Below, one piece after another: positions 1 through 6,224 of a stretch of 15,430 nt of DNA. Each line of letters begins with the position of its first letter. The first letter of the stretch is position 1. The stretch covers positions 1-15,430 of the forward strand of contig NZ_LATL02000033.1 of assembly GCF_000972705.2 (NCBI RefSeq), written 5' to 3'. Position numbers and translations under genes: made by a program. The notes under the pieces were generated by a model. The model ran no database searches. It saw nothing but the letters and a program-made list of their open reading frames with translations, and was not told where the DNA came from. This DNA comes from Limnoraphis robusta CS-951. GTDB taxonomy: Bacteria; Cyanobacteriota; Cyanobacteriia; Cyanobacteriales; Microcoleaceae.

Positions 1-230
1 GGTTCATATTTTGCAGGGATGATGTGTGTTGTTATGTAATATTCTATTTGAGAAATAATTCAGCCAAGCCACTTTTACTAAATCTTTAACTTGTTTCAAA
101 AGTTAGATAAAAATATTGAGTTTTTGTTTTGTATTTTTTTTACGACAGGAATCTATTACTGATGACAAATAATTAGTTAATGTACATCAGACATTTATAG
201 ATGAGTTTTAAATTTTAAGGTTTTAGTTAG
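1..230. other. AT-rich intergenic flank, no gene seen
   Basis: This stretch downstream of trnL (which reads leftwards) is very AT-rich, with several T runs. I see no open frame with coding character. A 6-bp inverted repeat, CTGATG at 159-164 and CATCAG at 185-190, lies 41 bases beyond the tRNA 3' end. It has no following T tract on the minus strand, so it is not a convincing terminator. Confidence 0.5.
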
Positions 231-549
231 TGGGGGCGGTGGGACTTGAACCCACACGACCGTTTAAGGTCAACGGATTTTCATCCTCTCGCAGCTTTCG
301 CTACTGCCGTTGAACATCTGTCCAAACAGCTTTGAGAATTGGACTCTCCCTTTACCCTCGCCTTTACGTTAGGGTAGCTCCCGTCGAGTCTCTGCACCTT
401 CCTAGTCCATGAACTAGGCTTGGCTCAGGATTGCCTTGTCTGTCTCCAGATTTAGGTTTCCCTGAATTTGAGAGCCGTCACTTAAGGGATTTCTCACCTC
501 AAGGCTCAGTTTTCTAAGTCCGTAGCGTCTACCATTCCGCCACGCCCCC
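231..549 (-). tRNA. trnL-UAA: tRNA-Leu(UAA), interrupted by a group I intron
   Basis: This gene decodes UUA leucine codons (UUG by wobble). Read on the minus strand, the 5' exon is 549-516 (34 nt, beginning GGGGGCGTGG) and the 3' exon is 281-231 (51 nt, ending in the acceptor strand GCCCCCA). Joined, they give an 85-nt type II (long variable arm) tRNA. The acceptor stem is GGGGGCG with CGCCCCC, the anticodon stem ACGGA with TCCGT, the loop CTTAAAA, and the T arm contains GTTCAAGTC. The anticodon UAA is split between its U and first A, which is the classical insertion site of the cyanobacterial and plastid trnL intron. CCA is not encoded and must be added after transcription. A promoter lies upstream at 595-624. 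The identity is clear from the exon sequence and the intron position. Confidence 0.96.
282..515 (-). ncRNA. Group I self-splicing intron in tRNA-Leu(UAA)
   Basis: This 234-nt intron lies in the anticodon loop. The 5' splice site forms a compact P1 hairpin at 505-518 (minus strand CUUAG, AAAA loop, CUGAG) with the expected U-G wobble at the last exon base, and the intron ends in G. P6 is seen as CCTAGT/ACTAGG at 401-418. The P7 arms are GACTC (386-390) and GAGTC (342-346), with the conserved core CAGAGACTCGACGGGAGCT around them. A GAAA-capped stem near the 3' end (293-302) fits P9. There is no open reading frame and so no homing endonuclease. Size and core match the small, ancient group of introns shared by cyanobacteria and chloroplasts. 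Those that have been tested splice by the two-step guanosine reaction; activity here is inferred. Confidence 0.93.
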
Positions 550-569
550 AAGTTTTCACTGGTTCTATT

Positions 570-586
570 CTGTCTTTTTCAGACAG
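570..586 (-). other. Hairpin in the trnL 5' leader
   Basis: CTGTCT at 570-575 and AGACAG at 581-586 form a 6-bp stem with a 5-nt loop. It lies between the -10 box of trnL and the mature 5' end of the tRNA. On the minus strand it would be in the transcribed precursor leader, possibly as an RNase P or leader-processing context. No poly-U follows on either strand, so a terminator is unlikely. Confidence 0.35.
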
Positions 587-594
587 TGTTCTAC

Positions 595-624
595 ACTATA
601 GCACAACAAATTCAATTTGTGCAA
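595..624 (-). promoter_or_regulatory. Sigma70-type promoter of trnL
   Basis: On the minus strand TTGCAC (624-619) and TATAGT (600-595) are separated by 18 bp, close to the consensus -35 and -10 boxes. Transcription would begin about 40 bases before the mature tRNA 5' end at 549. The spacer contains the palindrome described separately (606-620), which just overlaps the -35 box. The assignment is by sequence match only. Confidence 0.6.
606..620. promoter_or_regulatory. 15-bp palindrome in the trnL promoter spacer
   Basis: ACAAATT-C-AATTTGT is a perfect inverted repeat with 7-bp arms and a single central base. It lies between the -10 and -35 boxes of trnL and touches the -35 box. The placement is that of a repressor operator. 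I do not recognise it as a LexA, Fur or NtcA site. A palindrome could also arise by chance in such AT-rich DNA. Confidence 0.3.
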
Positions 625-711
625 GTTTTTTGAGGAGAAGTTGCAAATCTCATCTCAAAAGCCACTGAGATAACAATTCAAGACAGCGCGAGGGTGTAAT
701 AATGGTTCAAT

Positions 712-732
712 GTGTGAAAGATGCTATCACAC
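712..732. promoter_or_regulatory. Inverted repeat upstream of ndhL, possible operator
   Basis: GTGTGA (712-717) and TCACAC (727-732) flank a 9-bp spacer and end 34 bp before the ndhL start. The half-sites resemble CRP/FNR-family half-sites (TGTGA), but the spacing between TGTGA and TCACA is nine instead of the six of a canonical CRP (SyCRP1-type) site. It is therefore either a different operator or an untranslated-leader hairpin. Confidence 0.3.
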
Positions 733-766
733 CTGTTTTATCTGTTGTTGAATCTCAATCACAACT

Positions 767-1000
767 ATGTCTATCACCTCTCCCATCGCGATTACCTTGA
801 TTCTGTACGTTGCACTAGCGGGTGCGTATCTTTTAGTCGTTCCGGCTGCCGTGTATGCTTACCTCAACAGTCGTTGGTATGTGGCAAGCTCCTTTGAACG
901 GGCTTTCATGTACTTCTTGATGTTCTTCTTTTTACCCGGTATGATTGTCCTCGCCCCATTTTTAAACTTTCGTCCCAAAGCCCGACAGATTGAGAACTAA
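767..1000 (+). CDS. ndhL: NAD(P)H-quinone oxidoreductase subunit L
   Basis: NdhL is a small integral membrane subunit of the cyanobacterial and plastid NDH-1 complex in the thylakoid membrane. NDH-1 drives cyclic electron flow, respiration and CO2 uptake. The 77-aa product has two hydrophobic helices (about residues 8-30 and 44-66) linked by the family signature [18 protein letters not shown], and ends with the typical LNFRPKAR tail. Its length is normal for the family. The gene starts at ATG 767, with no good Shine-Dalgarno sequence. Its stop codon overlaps the start of the next gene (TAATG at 998-1002), which implies translational coupling. The inverted repeat at 712-732 may regulate it. 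Identity is by the signature motif and gene neighbourhood. Confidence 0.93.
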   Translation: MSITSPIAITLILYVALAGAYLLVVPAAVYAYLNSRWYVASSFERAFMYFLMFFFLPGMIVLAPFLNFRPKARQIEN

Positions 1001-1323
1001 TGCGACGAATTGATGCAATTGCCATCGGAATCGGAGTCTTCGCCGCCGGGGGCATCGCCTATCTGATCTTACAAGCGATTGGCCTAGAAAGTATAGATGC
1101 CGGGATTTGGAGTCAAGTCTTATTAGTCGCTGCTTTGGTGGGTTGGTTATTGAGTTATCTGTTTCGGGCGCTCACCCAAAACATGACCTATAACCAACAA
1201 ATCAAGGATTACGAAGATGCAGTCTTGCAAAAACGGCTCGAAGAAATGACACCGGAGGAGTTAGCCCAACTCCAAGCCGAAGTCGAACAAGAAAAACAGC
1301 AGCGTCAAAATCGGGAAAACTAG
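1000..1323 (+). CDS. DUF3007 family membrane protein
   Basis: This 107-aa protein matches the cyanobacterial and plastid-lineage DUF3007 pattern: an [18 protein letters not shown] start, two transmembrane helices (about residues 6-26 and 37-57), then a conserved YNQQIKDYEDAVLQKRLEEM segment. The C terminus is charged, probably a coiled coil, and begins TPEELAQLQAEVEQEK. Function is not established as far as I know. The one-base overlap with ndhL and the shared membrane location suggest co-expression and perhaps a role in NDH-1 assembly or stability, but that is inference. trpA follows 59 bp downstream. The start codon is fixed by the overlap. Confidence 0.85.
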   Translation: MRRIDAIAIGIGVFAAGGIAYLILQAIGLESIDAGIWSQVLLVAALVGWLLSYLFRALTQNMTYNQQIKDYEDAVLQKRLEEMTPEELAQLQAEVEQEKQQRQNREN

Positions 1324-1382
1324 CCCTTTCTCCCTTTCCCGGTTGCTGATTTGAGATTCGCTCCCCACCCAAACGATAAACT

Positions 1383-2201
1383 ATGATTTCTGTTTCTCAA
1401 AAATTTGAGTCTTTGCGATCGCCATCAACGGACTCAACACACCGCCACTGTGCTTTAATTCCCTTTATTACCGCAGGTGATCCGAATCTCGAAACCACCG
1501 CTCAAGCGTTGCAGGTTTTGGATCAAAATGGGGCGGATTTAATTGAGTTGGGGGTTCCCTACTCTGATCCCTTAGCAGATGGGCCAGTCATTCAAGCGGC
1601 GGCGACTCGCGCTTTACAACGGGGAACTCGTTTAGAAGCCGTCTTAGAAATGCTACAAACCGTTAGCCCCAATATAAAAGCACCGATTATTTTATTTACC
1701 TATTACAACCCGATTCTGCATCGGGGAATTGAACCGTTTTTGCAGCAAATTTATGATGCTGGGGCGCGAGGCTTAGTGGTTCCCGATTTACCTTTAGAAG
1801 AAGCACCGAGTCTGTTAAAACCTGCGAGTCAAATGGGGATAGAAGTCACGCTATTAGTGGCGCCAACTTCTCCCAAAGAACGGATTGAATTGATCGCCCG
1901 TCAGTCTCAAGGGTTTATTTATTTAGTCAGTGTTACTGGAGTCACCGGAATGCGGACTCAAGTGCAAACTCGGGTTCAAGATTTACTCCAACTGATGCGA
2001 AGTATAACTGATAAACCCATTGGGGTTGGGTTTGGGATTTCTCAACCGGAACAAGCCCGCTCCTTGCGCGACTGGGGTGCTGATGCGGTGATTGTTGGGA
2101 GTGCAGTGGTTAAACGTTTAGCTGAAGGAACACCTTCCGAGGGTTTAGAGGCGATCGCTCAATTTTGTTCGAGTTTAAAAGGGGCAATTTCTGGGGACTA
2201 G
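1383..2201 (+). CDS. trpA: Tryptophan synthase alpha chain
   Basis: TrpA cleaves indole-3-glycerol phosphate to indole and glyceraldehyde 3-phosphate; indole is channelled to TrpB, which makes tryptophan. The 272-aa product is a full-length TIM barrel. The catalytic residues are visible as Glu55 in [11 protein letters not shown] and Asp66 in PLADGP, 11 residues apart as in E. coli Glu49 and Asp60. Further family motifs are [26 protein letters not shown], the loop 6 segment [12 protein letters not shown], and the phosphate-binding GFGIS and [11 protein letters not shown]. trpB is not in the window, so the trp genes are dispersed, as is usual in cyanobacteria. The first 20 or so residues are poorly conserved, so a slightly later start is possible. 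HIP1 sites lie near both ends of the gene, and a hairpin terminator follows. Confidence 0.97.
   Translation: MISVSQKFESLRSPSTDSTHRHCALIPFITAGDPNLETTAQALQVLDQNGADLIELGVPYSDPLADGPVIQAAATRALQRGTRLEAVLEMLQTVSPNIKAPIILFTYYNPILHRGIEPFLQQIYDAGARGLVVPDLPLEEAPSLLKPASQMGIEVTLLVAPTSPKERIELIARQSQGFIYLVSVTGVTGMRTQVQTRVQDLLQLMRSITDKPIGVGFGISQPEQARSLRDWGADAVIVGSAVVKRLAEGTPSEGLEAIAQFCSSLKGAISGD
1415..1422. repeat. HIP1 octamer (first of eleven in the window)
   Basis: GCGATCGC is the highly iterated palindrome of many cyanobacterial genomes. Copies start at 1415, 2151, 3051, 5423, 5934, 7797, 8946, 10408, 10667, 13913 and 14206. Every copy is inside a coding region. None lies in the TnpB gene or its leader, though that stretch is short enough for this to be chance. 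The density supports the cyanobacterial assignment. Confidence 0.9.
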
Positions 2202-2258
2202 AATCATTTATTATTAATGATTTGAACTCAAATCTGCTAGATCTATAAATACAAGAAT

Positions 2259-2281
2259 CACCCCAAGTTTTGTTTGGGGTG
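2259..2281 (+). terminator. Hairpin terminator after trpA
   Basis: CACCCCAA at 2259-2266 pairs perfectly with TTGGGGTG at 2274-2281 around a 7-nt loop, followed by GGTTTATTT. The 8-bp GC-rich stem and T-rich tail, 58 bp after the trpA stop, fit a Rho-independent terminator for the ndhL-trpA unit. The T tract is interrupted, so efficiency is uncertain. Confidence 0.65.
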
Positions 2282-2395
2282 GGTTTATTTGATGACCCTG
2301 ATGTTAAATTTTTTTATAGATGACCCCGATCAATTAACCCTCTAATCAACTAGCTGATGAATAGACCAGATTACAAATAACTGATGTCTTGTCCA

Positions 2396-2459
2396 TTCAA
2401 GAAAGAAGAACGCTGGAAGTTTAGTGCTCCCATAAACACATAACTTCCAGCTCCTTGAA
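2396..2459. other. Nested stem-loop, possible structured RNA or element remnant
   Basis: GCTGGAAGTT (2412-2421) pairs perfectly with AACTTCCAGC (2442-2451) around a 20-nt loop. Outside it TTCAAG (2396-2401) pairs with CTTGAA (2454-2459), leaving an asymmetric internal loop of 10 and 2 nt. Sixteen base pairs in a 64-nt segment outside any gene are unlikely to be accidental. No T tract follows on either strand, so it is not a standard terminator. Confidence 0.4.
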
Positions 2460-2806
2460 ACCCTCGTAATGTGCCTTTCTATATTTAATTATTGCAGGCA
2501 GTTTTTGAGATTACAAGAGGTCTTTTGCAATCACCCACTTTTCTCGCTTGCTCCGACAGGAATTTCCTGAAACTCTCTCTGTATAAGGCTTGTAGGACTA
2601 GGATTTTTGAGATTATACTCATGTTTTTTGTCTCAATCTGTCCCATTTTTCACCCAGTTGACAAACGGACAGGGATATGGTACTTTTCAACAACAATTGA
2701 GCGAATATAACATTCTTTTAAAAGGAATTGAGGGGTAATCCCTATATTCAATATATCCAATTCTGGATAGGCAGTAAACCGATCAGTCTCATCTCTCCTT
2801 TGAATG

Positions 2807-2823
2807 AAACCCTTAACGGGTTT
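2807..2823 (-). other. Small hairpin just after the GT2 gene
   Basis: AAACCC (2807-2812) and GGGTTT (2818-2823) form a 6-bp stem with a 5-nt loop, 40 bp past the GT2 stop codon on the minus strand. The following minus-strand bases (CATTCAAAGG) are not a T tract. It may be a transcript end or RNA-stabilising structure rather than an intrinsic terminator. Confidence 0.3.
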
Positions 2824-2862
2824 GATGGGTTCAAATTCAAGCCTTAATGATCATAGACGCAA

Positions 2863-3807
2863 CTAACGTATTTTTCGCAGCATCTCAAACGCATTTCCCC
2901 GCAAACCCATAGGAAGCAAAGACAGCAAAAGTCCTGTCCAAGCTTTCCCCCGTGAGTAAGACTGAGACTCCCAAACCAGTTGTTGTCCTTTTTGAGTCTC
3001 GCCGTTTTCAATTAACCGCAGTCCCAGTAAAAGTTGAGATTCTTGTAAACGCGATCGCCGGATATTTTCTAAAGCTTGATCGTCAAACTGATAACTGTTT
3101 AAATACTGAACTTTATCTCTAAGATAGGGAATAGCGCGATCAATTCCCTGTTGTTCACTATGGACGCGATATTCCATCAAACGTTCCGGGAGATAATAAG
3201 CTTTTTTTCCCGCTATTGCTAAACGGACTAATAAATCATTATCTTCGCAATTTTGAATATTAGGACGCATATATCCGACATCAAGTAACGCTTGACGGCG
3301 AAATAAAGTTGCGCCAATTTGAAAGCTTTGTTGAACAAATACAACTTGGAGTAAATTTTCCACTTCTCCGGCTTTTAAAGTGGTTCTTCCCCAGCGTTGG
3401 GAGTTGGTTTGGGTAGCGATTTCATCGCGAATATTATCAATATTAATAATCCAATGATCCGTTCCGACAAAATCAATTTGAGGATGTTGATCTAATATTT
3501 GAGTTGTTTTGGCGAGAAACTCCCGAGTCAGGCGATCATCATCATCAAACTTGATAAAATAGTCTCCGGTGGCGGCGTCAAACCCTGATCGCATATTGTT
3601 ACTTTTGCCAATATTTTGAGGATGGCGAATATAGCGAATACGGGAGTCTGTTAACTCAGACATCATCTCGGAGGTTCCATCGGTGGAACCATCATCACAG
3701 ATGATTAATTCAAAGTCTTGTTCGGTTTGTTGAAGAACACTGTTAATCGCCAAGGGGAGGAGATTAACCCGATTAAAAGTGGGAATGCAAATGCTAATTT
3801 TAGGCAT
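2863..3807 (-). CDS. Family 2 glycosyltransferase
   Basis: This is a cytosolic or membrane-associated GT-A fold enzyme that transfers a sugar from a nucleotide-sugar donor, inverting the anomeric centre; donor and acceptor cannot be read from sequence. The 314-aa protein shows the GT2 pattern in order: SICIPTFNR (residues 5-13), Asp38-Asp39 in CDDGSTDGT for nucleotide binding, KFDDDD (86-91) as the metal-binding DxD, and Glu188-Asp189 in NCEDNDLLVRL as the acceptor-site acidic pair with the likely catalytic base. There are no transmembrane segments. The ATG at 3807 is followed by the conserved N-terminal beta strand at once, so the start is sound although no Shine-Dalgarno sequence is seen. 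It lies 23 bp after the DxD gene on the same strand, so the two probably form an operon for exopolysaccharide, lipopolysaccharide or protein glycosylation (inference). Confidence 0.9.
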   Translation of the reverse strand: MPKISICIPTFNRVNLLPLAINSVLQQTEQDFELIICDDGSTDGTSEMMSELTDSRIRYIRHPQNIGKSNNMRSGFDAATGDYFIKFDDDDRLTREFLAKTTQILDQHPQIDFVGTDHWIINIDNIRDEIATQTNSQRWGRTTLKAGEVENLLQVVFVQQSFQIGATLFRRQALLDVGYMRPNIQNCEDNDLLVRLAIAGKKAYYLPERLMEYRVHSEQQGIDRAIPYLRDKVQYLNSYQFDDQALENIRRSRLQESQLLLGLRLIENGETQKGQQLVWESQSYSRGKAWTGLLLSLLPMGLRGNAFEMLRKIR

Positions 3808-3830
3808 TCGTTATGACTTGATGATACAGA

Positions 3831-4847
3831 TCAAACCTTTTTTAACTTGTTAATAGAGCGTTGTACAAATCGATTAGCTTTCTCAAACAAACTCGGAGGC
3901 TTTAGTTTTGTGGGCTTCTGTTCAGGATGCTTCAAAAAGCGATAATGTAAAAACACATCTTGATAAGGAATATGAACATCTTCACCCTGAGATAAACGCC
4001 CAAAATCAACTGAAGAATAACCCATATAGTGAATGCGATGAATCGGTTTTAATCCATCCTGATTGTAGAGAACGTTGTCTATATTGACAAATGGATCAGC
4101 ATTGGCGCAGTTGCCTGTTCTTTCTTCACCATTAGAACTTCGAGTAAAATTAAAAATGGGTCGGTTTGTCACCAAAGACATATAACTGAATAAATCAGCA
4201 TCACACCACCAAGATAAAGAGTTAATCCATTCAATTTCGCGATGTTCAATGAGTCTCTTTTTTAACGTTTCCAATTCTTGAACTCCAAAAATTCCAGCCC
4301 GAGAACCGAAGAAACTAGAACAGTGAATTTTAGATCGTACCTCAGATTCAGTTAATCCACTATCTTGATAAACTCGATCAAAGTTAAAAGCGGCTACCTC
4401 TTTTCGCTTGGCGTGTTCCCAATCATCAAATACAAAATCGTATTCCTCTAGTTTAGTAAACACTTGATCGAGGGGCTTCATTGCTAGGCTATCAGCATCA
4501 TAGAAAACAAACTCTTCAAACTCGCCATCAAAAGCGCACATTTTTCGCAGAAGATTACTTTTATTGTACCATTTTGCAATTTTTTTCTTTGATTGAGTTG
4601 CTCGGGGATGAGCCGCCCAAACTTCTTTGGCAAATTCTTCCCAGCGCTGCATTTCTGGATAATTCTCGTAAAGGGTTACATTTGCCCGAGCATTTATTTC
4701 GCGTTTAACTTTTTCCAAGCGATCGTCATAAGGGATCACGCAAACCGGAATATTTGAGCCAACATTAACCTCAATACTATTGAGCAAAGCCACTAACTGG
4801 TCAAAAACCACATCATTGGCTAAAGTATAAATGCCTTGGGATTCCAT
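3831..4847 (-). CDS. Cyanobacterial DxD protein, glycosyltransferase-like
   Basis: I choose ATG 4847 (338 aa) because it has a strong ribosome site and the conserved GIYTLANDVVFDQLVALLNS segment starts at once; a TTG at 4871 would add eight residues that largely translate the ribosome site itself. The sequence resembles the cyanobacterial family annotated as Npun_R2821/Npun_R2823 (from memory, not searched). It looks like a GT-A type transferase. The N-terminal strand and VCVIPYDDR match the nucleotide-sugar fold, and FVFYDADSLAM supplies a DxD at about residues 117-119. Later conserved features are CSSFFGSRAGIFG, SWWCDADLFSYM and HRIHYMGYSS. The lysine-rich C terminus (from about residue 305) lacks a transmembrane helix. 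The donor and product are unknown. It heads a two-gene operon with the GT2 enzyme and is divergent from a GT4-like gene, so a shared glycan pathway is likely. Confidence 0.75.
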   Translation of the reverse strand: MESQGIYTLANDVVFDQLVALLNSIEVNVGSNIPVCVIPYDDRLEKVKREINARANVTLYENYPEMQRWEEFAKEVWAAHPRATQSKKKIAKWYNKSNLLRKMCAFDGEFEEFVFYDADSLAMKPLDQVFTKLEEYDFVFDDWEHAKRKEVAAFNFDRVYQDSGLTESEVRSKIHCSSFFGSRAGIFGVQELETLKKRLIEHREIEWINSLSWWCDADLFSYMSLVTNRPIFNFTRSSNGEERTGNCANADPFVNIDNVLYNQDGLKPIHRIHYMGYSSVDFGRLSQGEDVHIPYQDVFLHYRFLKHPEQKPTKLKPPSLFEKANRFVQRSINKLKKV

Positions 4848-4859
4848 TCCTCCACTCCT
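4848..4859 (-). promoter_or_regulatory. Ribosome binding site that decides the start at 4847
   Basis: On the minus strand AGGAGTGGAGGA directly precedes ATG 4847. AGGAG sits 7 nt from the start codon, an ideal spacing. The upstream in-frame TTG at 4871 has no such signal. Confidence 0.75.
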
Positions 4860-4908
4860 AGCTCTTCTCAATTTGTTAATGATTTAAACTTATTTTTCAC
4901 CCCCACCT

Positions 4909-6141
4909 ATGAATAAATTACATCCTCTGAAAATTTTAATGATTTCTTCAACCTTTCCCTATCCTCCTAGTCGAGGGGGAACCCAAGTGCGAACCTTTAA
5001 CTTGCTCAAATATTTGACTCAAAACCATTCTATCACTGTTGTAACTCAAAGATCCCCAGATGTCACCGATGTGGAAATTGAGGAGTTGCGAGAATACGTT
5101 GATCAATTAGTCGTTTTCCCTCGTCCTCAAACTTCAGCAGCAACAGGCGGAACTTGGGCAAAAATCAGGCGTTTTGGTCAATTTTTAACCCAAGGAACAC
5201 CACCCAGCGTCTTGTCAAATTATTCTCAACAGATGCAACAATGGATTTTGGAGTTTGTGGGTTCGGGAAAATGCGAGGCGATCACTTGCGAACATAGCGT
5301 TAATGAAATTTATGTGCGTCCTCAATGGAAACAACATCTCAAAACCGTTGTCAACGTTCATAGTTCTGTTTACGGCACAATTCGCCAACAGTTGGAAACC
5401 CACAGGGCAGAAAAACCCCTGCGCGATCGCTTAAACCTTCCCCTACTGTATCGCTACGAACAACGCTACTGCTCAAAATTTTCGGCAATTGTGGCAACAA
5501 CAGAAGAAGATCGTCAACAACTGCAAGCGTTCAACCCCAAAGCCCAATTTGAAATTATTCCAAACGGCGTAGACTTCAGTCTGTTTCCTCTGCGCCCAAA
5601 AGATCCGGGAGGACACCGATTGATTTTTATCGGCGCAATGGATAACTTAGCTAATATTGATGCTGCTCGTTATTTTAGTTTAGAGATATTTCCTCAAGTG
5701 CAACAGCGTTATCCCGATGCAACACTCGCCCTTGTGGGGGCTAAACCCGTCCCAGAGGTATCACAATTATCGACATTACCGGGAATAGAAGTCACAGGAC
5801 GAGTCCCATCAATGGCAGAATATTTACATCAAGCAACTGTTTGTGTCATACCGATGCGAACAGGTTTTGGTATTAAAAACAAAACCTTGGAGGCAATGGC
5901 AGCAGGAGTGCCTGTAGTCGCCAGCGATCGCGGTTTAGAAGGACTCGCCGTTGACGGGGCAAATGTGCCGTTACGAGCCTTACGAGCCAACACACTGGAG
6001 GAATATGTCGCCGCCATTAGCCAACTTTTCGAGGATGCTCAACTCAGACAACAACTCTGTGATCAGGGGCGAAGTCTGATCGAAAGCGAATACACTTGGG
6101 AACGAGCGGGTCAACGCTATGAACAAGTCCTACTGCGATAA
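4909..6141 (+). CDS. GT-B fold glycosyltransferase (GT4-like)
   Basis: This is a probable retaining glycosyltransferase acting at the cytosolic face of the membrane in glycan assembly; donor and acceptor are unknown. The 410-aa protein has the two-Rossmann GT-B layout. The N-terminal domain opens with KILMISSTFPYPPSRGGTQVR, the glycine-rich acceptor-side loop. The C-terminal domain has EIIPNGVDFSLF, then LIFIGAMDNLANIDAARYF, VTGRVPSMAEYL and GFGIKNKTLEAMAAGVPVV. Glu328 is the second glutamate of the family EX7E motif. The position eight residues earlier is Phe320, so the first glutamate is missing, as I recall for a subset of sugar transferases with a GI(Q/K)NK motif. The gene is divergent from the DxD gene across 61 bp, which must hold both promoters. 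It carries HIP1 sites at 5423 and 5934 and so looks native. Confidence 0.88.
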   Translation: MNKLHPLKILMISSTFPYPPSRGGTQVRTFNLLKYLTQNHSITVVTQRSPDVTDVEIEELREYVDQLVVFPRPQTSAATGGTWAKIRRFGQFLTQGTPPSVLSNYSQQMQQWILEFVGSGKCEAITCEHSVNEIYVRPQWKQHLKTVVNVHSSVYGTIRQQLETHRAEKPLRDRLNLPLLYRYEQRYCSKFSAIVATTEEDRQQLQAFNPKAQFEIIPNGVDFSLFPLRPKDPGGHRLIFIGAMDNLANIDAARYFSLEIFPQVQQRYPDATLALVGAKPVPEVSQLSTLPGIEVTGRVPSMAEYLHQATVCVIPMRTGFGIKNKTLEAMAAGVPVVASDRGLEGLAVDGANVPLRALRANTLEEYVAAISQLFEDAQLRQQLCDQGRSLIESEYTWERAGQRYEQVLLR

Positions 6142-6224
6142 ATTGTTCCTCAACGACACAGTAGGGTAAAAAAAGAGAGCAAATAGTAGATCGGAAACCC
6201 TGGACAATAGGCGGAGAGCTGACG

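Larger units (their letters stand above)
2282..2862. other. Long convergent intergenic region without a clear gene
   Basis: These 581 bp separate the convergent trpA and GT2 genes. The longest open frame (2492-2710, 72 codons on the plus strand) has no ribosome site, no recognisable motif and a composition like its surroundings; I do not call it a gene. Visible structures are a nested stem-loop at 2396-2459 (separate entry), a 12-bp direct repeat TTTTTGAGATTA at 2502-2513 and 2604-2615, a 6-bp hairpin with 4-nt loop at 2754-2769, and AAACCC/GGGTTT at 2807-2823. TTGACA at 2658 followed after 17 bp by TACTTT is a weak promoter match that would read toward the 3' end of the GT2 gene. The region may be the decayed remains of a mobile element, but I cannot identify one. 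Confidence 0.5.

Noticed and set aside
2658..2686. Promoter with TTGACA and TACTTT
   Set aside because: The -35 is perfect but the -10 matches only three of six bases, and no gene lies downstream on that strand; kept only as a remark in the intergenic entry.
2492..2710. 72-codon plus-strand open frame as a gene
   Set aside because: It has no ribosome site, no recognisable domain and no coding-like character; it lies in a structured, repeat-bearing gap.
2807..2823. Intrinsic terminator of the GT2 operon
   Set aside because: The stem is only 6 bp and no T tract follows on the minus strand.
4481..4708. Plus-strand frame opposite the DxD gene
   Set aside because: It is a shadow of the minus-strand coding sequence, which has clear conserved motifs; the antisense frame has none.
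4848..4871. N-terminal extension of the DxD protein from TTG 4871
   Set aside because: The extra eight codons are the ribosome binding region of ATG 4847, which has well-spaced AGGAG and is followed at once by conserved sequence.
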